Source: Actinomycetes bacterium (lineage in GTDB: Bacteria; Actinomycetota; Acidimicrobiia; Acidimicrobiales; Palsa-688). Taken from it: 19,344 nt of DNA. The stretch lies in assembly GCA_021808665.1 (NCBI GenBank), contig JAKBBA010000062.1, positions 1 to 19,344 of the forward strand. Reading direction: 5' to 3'. Position 1 is the first letter of the stretch, and each line of letters begins with the position of its first letter. The notes beneath the pieces were generated by a model that saw only the letters and a list, made by a program, of their open reading frames with translations, was not told the origin of the DNA and searched no databases. Below, piece by piece: positions 14,487 through 19,344 of this stretch. Both the position numbers and the translations under genes were made by a program.

Positions 14487-15584
14487 TCAGGCTGCGAGCC
14501 AGGACAGGAGCATTCTCTCAAAACGCTCTCCGTCCCAGTCGTACACGGGATGGCGCGGCAGCAAGAGCCGGCTCGTAGCCGAGGTGAGCGGGTCGTCGAT
14601 CGTGGTGGATGCCGATGAGAAGCCGGCCCGGCGTACCGACCTTGTAGCGGAGCGGTCGAAGGAGATTCTCGTCCCGAACGGATAGGCGAAGTCGCGCACT
14701 GCGACGCCGGTGACGTCCTCAAGGTCGGATTTGCTACCTTTTACTTCGAAGTCGAGTTCGTCGTCGCTCAGACCTGACAGCCACGAGTGAGTTCTCGTAT
14801 GAGCTCCCAAGCTGAACAGGTCGCTTCGAGCCATGGCACGCAGCTCCTCCCGATTGAGCATCCTGCGCTCGACGCTAGGGACGTCACCTCCGAAGTGCTC
14901 CTCCAGGGCGGACATCGCCAGGGCTATTACCGAGGGGTGCATTGGCGTCAGCCGGTCGTGCGCAACGGCGAGGGCCGCATCCCGACTAGCGTCGTTTGGA
15001 GTGTCAACGCTGATAGCGCCAGCGGGGGTGTCCACGAAGAGCCGCTCAGAGCGAGGCTCGCCGAGACGGAACAGCTCTTCCAAGCGAAGGGGCCAAAGCG
15101 GCTTGTCGGATGCGATCGAACCCGTGGTCACGTACACCGTCGCGGGGACACCGGCTCGTTCGAGGATCGGTCCGCCGGCGTGGAGGTTGTCGGCGTAACC
15201 ATCGTCGAAGGTCACGGCCACTCTGGCCCGTCTGGATACCCCCCCGCGTCTGACTACCTCGGCGAGCGGTGCTGGATCCGCGTGACGTCGAACCACGTCT
15301 AGGTGCTCGTCGAAGTGCTCGGGGGTGACGCAAAGCCGAAATGGGTCGTAGGGGTCCGTGGCGATCCTGTGGTATAGCAGTATGACAGTGCCGTCGGGAC
15401 GAACGGCGCTGGGCGGGGCGGGCGGTGGTTGCAGAGACCCGGTGTCGCGGGGGGCCGTTGAAGCCTTGGCGGCCAGCATCGCGGCAGGGAGAACCCTGCG
15501 AAGGCGCGCTTCGATAGGCTCGGGTAGTCGTCTCAGATGGGGGATCAAGCGTCTCCTTGCGGTGCCCCAATGCCCTTCGCTCAT
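14487..15584 (-). CDS. Polysaccharide deacetylase (NodB-homology) family protein
   Basis: This is a 365-residue protein. An early ILLYHRI motif is followed by the NodB-type catalytic motifs FDDGYADN (Asp127, Asp128) and HTRTH (His262, His266), then DFAYPFGT (299-306). These enzymes remove acetyl groups from N-acetylglucosamine units of cell-surface glycans. No clear signal peptide is seen, only a basic N-terminus (RRRLIPHLRRL) and a proline-rich linker, so a substrate exposed at the cytoplasmic face or non-classical localisation is possible. The ATG at 15584 is chosen because AAAGG lies 11 bases upstream; an open frame to 15725 has no family similarity. It is convergent with tldE. Confidence 0.85.
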   Translation of the reverse strand: MSEGHWGTARRRLIPHLRRLPEPIEARLRRVLPAAMLAAKASTAPRDTGSLQPPPAPPSAVRPDGTVILLYHRIATDPYDPFRLCVTPEHFDEHLDVVRRHADPAPLAEVVRRGGVSRRARVAVTFDDGYADNLHAGGPILERAGVPATVYVTTGSIASDKPLWPLRLEELFRLGEPRSERLFVDTPAGAISVDTPNDASRDAALAVAHDRLTPMHPSVIALAMSALEEHFGGDVPSVERRMLNREELRAMARSDLFSLGAHTRTHSWLSGLSDDELDFEVKGSKSDLEDVTGVAVRDFAYPFGTRISFDRSATRSVRRAGFSSASTTIDDPLTSATSRLLLPRHPVYDWDGERFERMLLSWLAA

Positions 15585-15601
15585 CGACTGTGACCTTTCT
15601 C

Positions 15602-15617
15602 GCCGGCTTGCGCCGGT
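15602..15617 (-). promoter_or_regulatory. GNRA hairpin ahead of the deacetylase start
   Basis: On the minus strand CCGGC-GCAA-GCCGG forms a 5-bp stem with a GNRA tetraloop, ending a few bases before the AAAGG ribosome binding site. It could affect translation initiation. No recognisable riboswitch consensus surrounds it. Confidence 0.35.
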
Positions 15618-15805
15618 GAAGCACGCTCCGCAACCCTGTTGTGGACTTGAAGGGATTTCGACATCGAATCGGGCTGGCTTGAAACAAGGGCAGTTGAAGT
15701 CTGACGGGCCGGCCAGGAAGCGCAAAATCCGAAACGGATGTCAGCAAACTTCGATAGCTATGAATGCCCCACGGTGCCTAAGGTACATTCTGCTGTTCGC
15801 TATGG

Positions 15806-17230
<1,425 letters not shown>

Positions 17231-17239
17231 CTACCTTAC

Positions 17240-17260
17240 CGTCGGCGCGCACGGCCGACG
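17240..17260. promoter_or_regulatory. Inverted repeat between argG and the methyltransferase gene
   Basis: CGTCGGC and GCCGACG form exact 7-base arms around a 7-base centre in the 72-base divergent spacer. It is placed where an operator could act on both genes. It does not resemble the AT-rich ArgR box. Confidence 0.4.
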
Positions 17261-17296
17261 CTCGACCTACGAGGTGGGCCGTGAGCCGATGTCATA

Positions 17297-18451
17297 GTGT
17301 CGGGGGATCCTGCGAAGCGTTTCATGGAGGCCGGCGAAGCCAAGTTGATCAAGTACCTCGGTTCTAAGAGGCTCCTCGTGCCGATCCTGGGAGAGCTCGT
17401 TCGGTCATCGGGTGCTGCGAGCGCCCTGGATCTATTCACCGGTACGACCCGGGTCGCCCAGGAGTTCAAGCGTCAAGGCGTGGCGGTGACAGCGGTCGAC
17501 ACGGCACGCTATTCGGAGGTTCTGGCCCGCTGCTACATCCAATGCGACGCCGATCGGGTGGACGTGCGAGGCCTCTCGGAGGCCGTCGGGTACCTCAACG
17601 CGCTGAAAGGCGCCCCCGGCTATTTCACCGAGACCTTCTGCGAGCGTTCCAGGTTCTTCCAGCCTTTCAACGGGGAGCGCATCGACGTCATCCGGGATCG
17701 TATCGACCGTGACTTCTCTGACAGTCCGATCAGGCCGATACTGCTCTGCTCTCTCATGGAAGCGGCCGACCGGGTCGACTCGACTACAGGACTGCAGATG
17801 GCGTATGTCAAAAAGTGGGCGCCGCGTTCGTTTAAGCCCCTCGAGTTGCGAGTCCCCGTGCTGTTGGCCGGTCCCGGCCGTGCGCTGCGAGCCGACGCGG
17901 CGACGGTCGCCGCCAGCCTCGACCCGGTGGACCTCGCCTACCTCGACCCCCCTTACAACCAGCACCGGTACTACACGAACTACCACATCTGGGAGACTCT
18001 CGTAGCCTGGGATTCGCCGGAGCACTACGGGACAGCCTGCAAGCGCGTCGACAGCCGCGACGACTCCACCAAGAGCGTTTTCAACCGAAAGCGTGAGATG
18101 CCCCAAGCCCTTCGCCGCCTCATCGCCGACGTCCGTGCGCGGGTCGTCGTCGTCTCCTACAACGACGAGTCGTGGGTAGCACCCGAGGACCTCGTCGACA
18201 TGTGCACGGTGCGAGGTCACGTGGAGGTGCTCGCTTTCGACTCCAGGCGTTACGTGGGAGCGCAGATCGGCATCTACAACCCGAGCGGGGAAAAGGTCGG
18301 TCGGGTCTCGCATGTGAGGAACGTCGAGTACCTGGTCGTCTCCGGCCCGAAAAGCGTCGTGTCCCCTATGGTCGCTCTGGCGGCCTCACGACCTGGGTCG
18401 ACGGTCAGGCCGGCCCGCCTCGACCGTCGACTAACGCGATCAGGGTGGTAG
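17297..18451 (+). CDS. D12-class adenine-specific DNA methyltransferase, orphan
   Basis: This is a 384-residue DNA N6-adenine methyltransferase of the D12/Dam-like class. The opening KYLGSKR (19-25), the cofactor motif DLFTGTTRVAQ (45-55) and the catalytic motif DPPYNQHRYYTNYHIWETL (from 217) appear in the order expected for the alpha group. The region between residues 100 and 190 would hold target recognition. No restriction endonuclease gene is seen on either side, so it looks like an orphan methylase, possibly acting in gene regulation, replication timing or protection from other nucleases. The GTG at 17297 is taken as the start; an ATG at 17324 is a real alternative, since conserved sequence begins only at about residue 15. 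The C-terminal 40 residues are basic and variable. Confidence 0.85.
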   Translation: MSGDPAKRFMEAGEAKLIKYLGSKRLLVPILGELVRSSGAASALDLFTGTTRVAQEFKRQGVAVTAVDTARYSEVLARCYIQCDADRVDVRGLSEAVGYLNALKGAPGYFTETFCERSRFFQPFNGERIDVIRDRIDRDFSDSPIRPILLCSLMEAADRVDSTTGLQMAYVKKWAPRSFKPLELRVPVLLAGPGRALRADAATVAASLDPVDLAYLDPPYNQHRYYTNYHIWETLVAWDSPEHYGTACKRVDSRDDSTKSVFNRKREMPQALRRLIADVRARVVVVSYNDESWVAPEDLVDMCTVRGHVEVLAFDSRRYVGAQIGIYNPSGEKVGRVSHVRNVEYLVVSGPKSVVSPMVALAASRPGSTVRPARLDRRLTRSGW

Positions 18452-18464
18452 CGTTACTAAAGGT

Positions 18465-18683
18465 ATGGACAGTTCATCGGGCAACCAACTCGTCGGCTCG
18501 ATCGGCCATCTGAGTATGCGTATACCCGGCCCGGGCAGGCCGGGTGAGGTCCTCCTGAGCGTCCGAGGGGGATCCGAGCCGTTCATCGCCTACAGCGACG
18601 AGGCGGTTCCGGCTGGCTCACAGGTTCTGGTGGTCGCTTCGCGGCCCGGTCGGGTGGTCGACGTAACGGCCTTTGCGGGCTGA
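18465..18683 (+). CDS. Short NfeD-like OB-fold protein
   Basis: This is a 72-residue protein. Its sequence LVGSIGHLSMRI, then GEVLLSVRGGSEPFIAYSDE and VPAGSQVLVVASRPGRVVDV, follows the soluble C-terminal OB domain of NfeD proteins. Membrane spans and the protease domain of longer NfeD forms are absent. It sits 27 bases before a flotillin gene on the same strand, the classic NfeD-flotillin pairing, which supports a role as its partner at the membrane. The ATG at 18465 keeps the conserved LVG segment. AAAGG lies almost adjacent, too close for an ideal ribosome binding site, so leaderless or weak initiation is possible. Confidence 0.72.
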   Translation: MDSSSGNQLVGSIGHLSMRIPGPGRPGEVLLSVRGGSEPFIAYSDEAVPAGSQVLVVASRPGRVVDVTAFAG

Positions 18684-18710
18684 GAAGTCCGAAACGAGAG
18701 AGGAGCAGCG

Positions 18711-19344
18711 ATGTTCGGTTGGCACGTTCCAAGGCCTGATCAGGCGCTTCTGATAAGCGGCGGCAAGCGGGGGTCGCTTCCGTTTCGTATCGTGACAGGG
18801 CACGGGGCTTTCGTAGTGCCGCTTCGCTCCAAGGTCAGCTACCTCACCTTGTCCATGCAAGAGGCGGAGGTGGCCGAAGAGTGCGTGACCAAGCAGGGGA
18901 TAGCCGTGAACGTCAAGGCTGTCATCGCTTTCAAGGTCGGTAGCGACCCGGAGGGCATAGCCAACGCCGCTCAGCGATTCCTCGCCGCCGAGGAGAAGAT
19001 GGGCGTCCTAACCGGGCGGATCTTCGCCGGGCATCTCCGATCCATCATCGGGTCGATGACCGTCGAAGAGATAATCCGCGAGCGTCAACGCCTCGCCGAG
19101 GAGGCTCTGGAAGCGTCCAAAGTGGAGATGTCGAAGATAGGCCTGGTGGTCGACGCCCTGCAGATCGAGAGCATCGACGATATGGGCTCCGGCTACATCA
19201 AAGCGCTCGCTGCCCCCCACGTCGCCCAGGTGCAGCGCGCGGCACGGGTCGCTCAAGCCCAAGCCGACCAGGCGTCGGCGGAGGCGGAGCAGATCTCGCG
19301 TCGTAACCAGGCGGAGTTCGAACGCCAGACGGCGGTGGCACGCG
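18711..19344 (+). CDS. Flotillin / SPFH-domain protein, 3' end beyond the window
   Basis: The first 211 residues of a flotillin-like protein are present. The SPFH domain begins at once (VPRPDQALLISGGKRGSLPF), with FVVPLRSKVSYLTLSMQEAE, GIAVNVKAVIAFKVG, TGRIFAGHLRSIIGSMTVEE and VDALQIESIDD. A charged, alanine/glutamate-rich coiled-coil segment starts at about residue 190, as in flotillins that oligomerise. There is no N-terminal membrane span, which is usual for this actinobacterial subgroup. Flotillins organise ordered membrane domains. A good ribosome binding site (AGAGGAG) lies just upstream of the ATG. It forms a likely operon with the NfeD-like gene. Confidence 0.9.
   Translation, partial: MFGWHVPRPDQALLISGGKRGSLPFRIVTGHGAFVVPLRSKVSYLTLSMQEAEVAEECVTKQGIAVNVKAVIAFKVGSDPEGIANAAQRFLAAEEKMGVLTGRIFAGHLRSIIGSMTVEEIIRERQRLAEEALEASKVEMSKIGLVVDALQIESIDDMGSGYIKALAAPHVAQVQRAARVAQAQADQASAEAEQISRRNQAEFERQTAVAR

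Noticed and set aside
15585..15725. N-terminal extension of the deacetylase
   Set aside because: The added 47 residues are not family-like and start without a ribosome binding site, while the ATG at 15584 has one.
17432..18313. Minus-strand open frame of 293 codons opposite the methyltransferase
   Set aside because: It is antisense to intact methyltransferase motifs and has no recognisable domain.

Overview
The window looks like chromosomal DNA of a high-GC actinobacterium. GTG and TTG starts are frequent, most operons run with 4-7 base overlaps, and the gene content fits: a SigJ/ECF41-type sigma factor, a short NfeD-like protein paired with a soluble-type flotillin, CYTH-CHAD, and the TldD/TldE pair. 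A lineage such as Acidimicrobiia is possible, but that is a guess from gene content and not a measurement.

Region 1 (1-3900) is accessory DNA. It opens with a tightly coupled RloA/RloB (AbiL-like) pair: an AAA/SMC-type ATPase and a TOPRIM-like effector, a probable anti-phage defence module. About 715 bp without a convincing gene follow. This stretch holds a cluster of alternating purine-pyrimidine palindromes (one exact 10-mer occurs twice), a strong hairpin and a tRNA-3'-end-like segment. Next come the C-terminal two thirds of an ECF sigma factor, cut off by an in-frame stop, a 35-residue remnant of a transposase/integrase N-terminus that abuts it, and an ArsR-type regulator whose last codons run into that remnant. 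The arrangement reads as an old insertion-plus-deletion scar.

Region 2 (3900-8100) is a metal-uptake locus. A lipoprotein binding protein, an ATPase and two different ABC-3 permeases form one overlapping operon on the minus strand, in the gene order of troABCD/sitABCD. A Fur/Zur-family regulator is divergent. The shared intergenic region has a good sigma-70 promoter for the operon, with a 7-1-7 Fur-type box directly on its -10 element, so a metal-dependent feedback switch is strongly suggested. The metal (Zn or Mn) is not settled by the sequence.

Region 3 (8100-11200) has a ChrB N-terminal-domain protein, a PAP2 membrane phosphatase and a CYTH-CHAD protein, which points to phosphate or polyphosphate chemistry. 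Region 4 (11200-14500) is a run of pterin-carbinolamine dehydratase, TldD and TldE, the last two translationally coupled. Region 5 (14480-19344) has a polysaccharide deacetylase, a long-type argininosuccinate synthase, an orphan D12-class adenine DNA methyltransferase, and a short NfeD-like protein followed by a flotillin that runs off the right edge.

I did not find a clearly new multi-gene system. The best candidates for unusual biology are the RloAB module with its palindrome-rich non-coding tail, and the insertion/deletion scar next to it.
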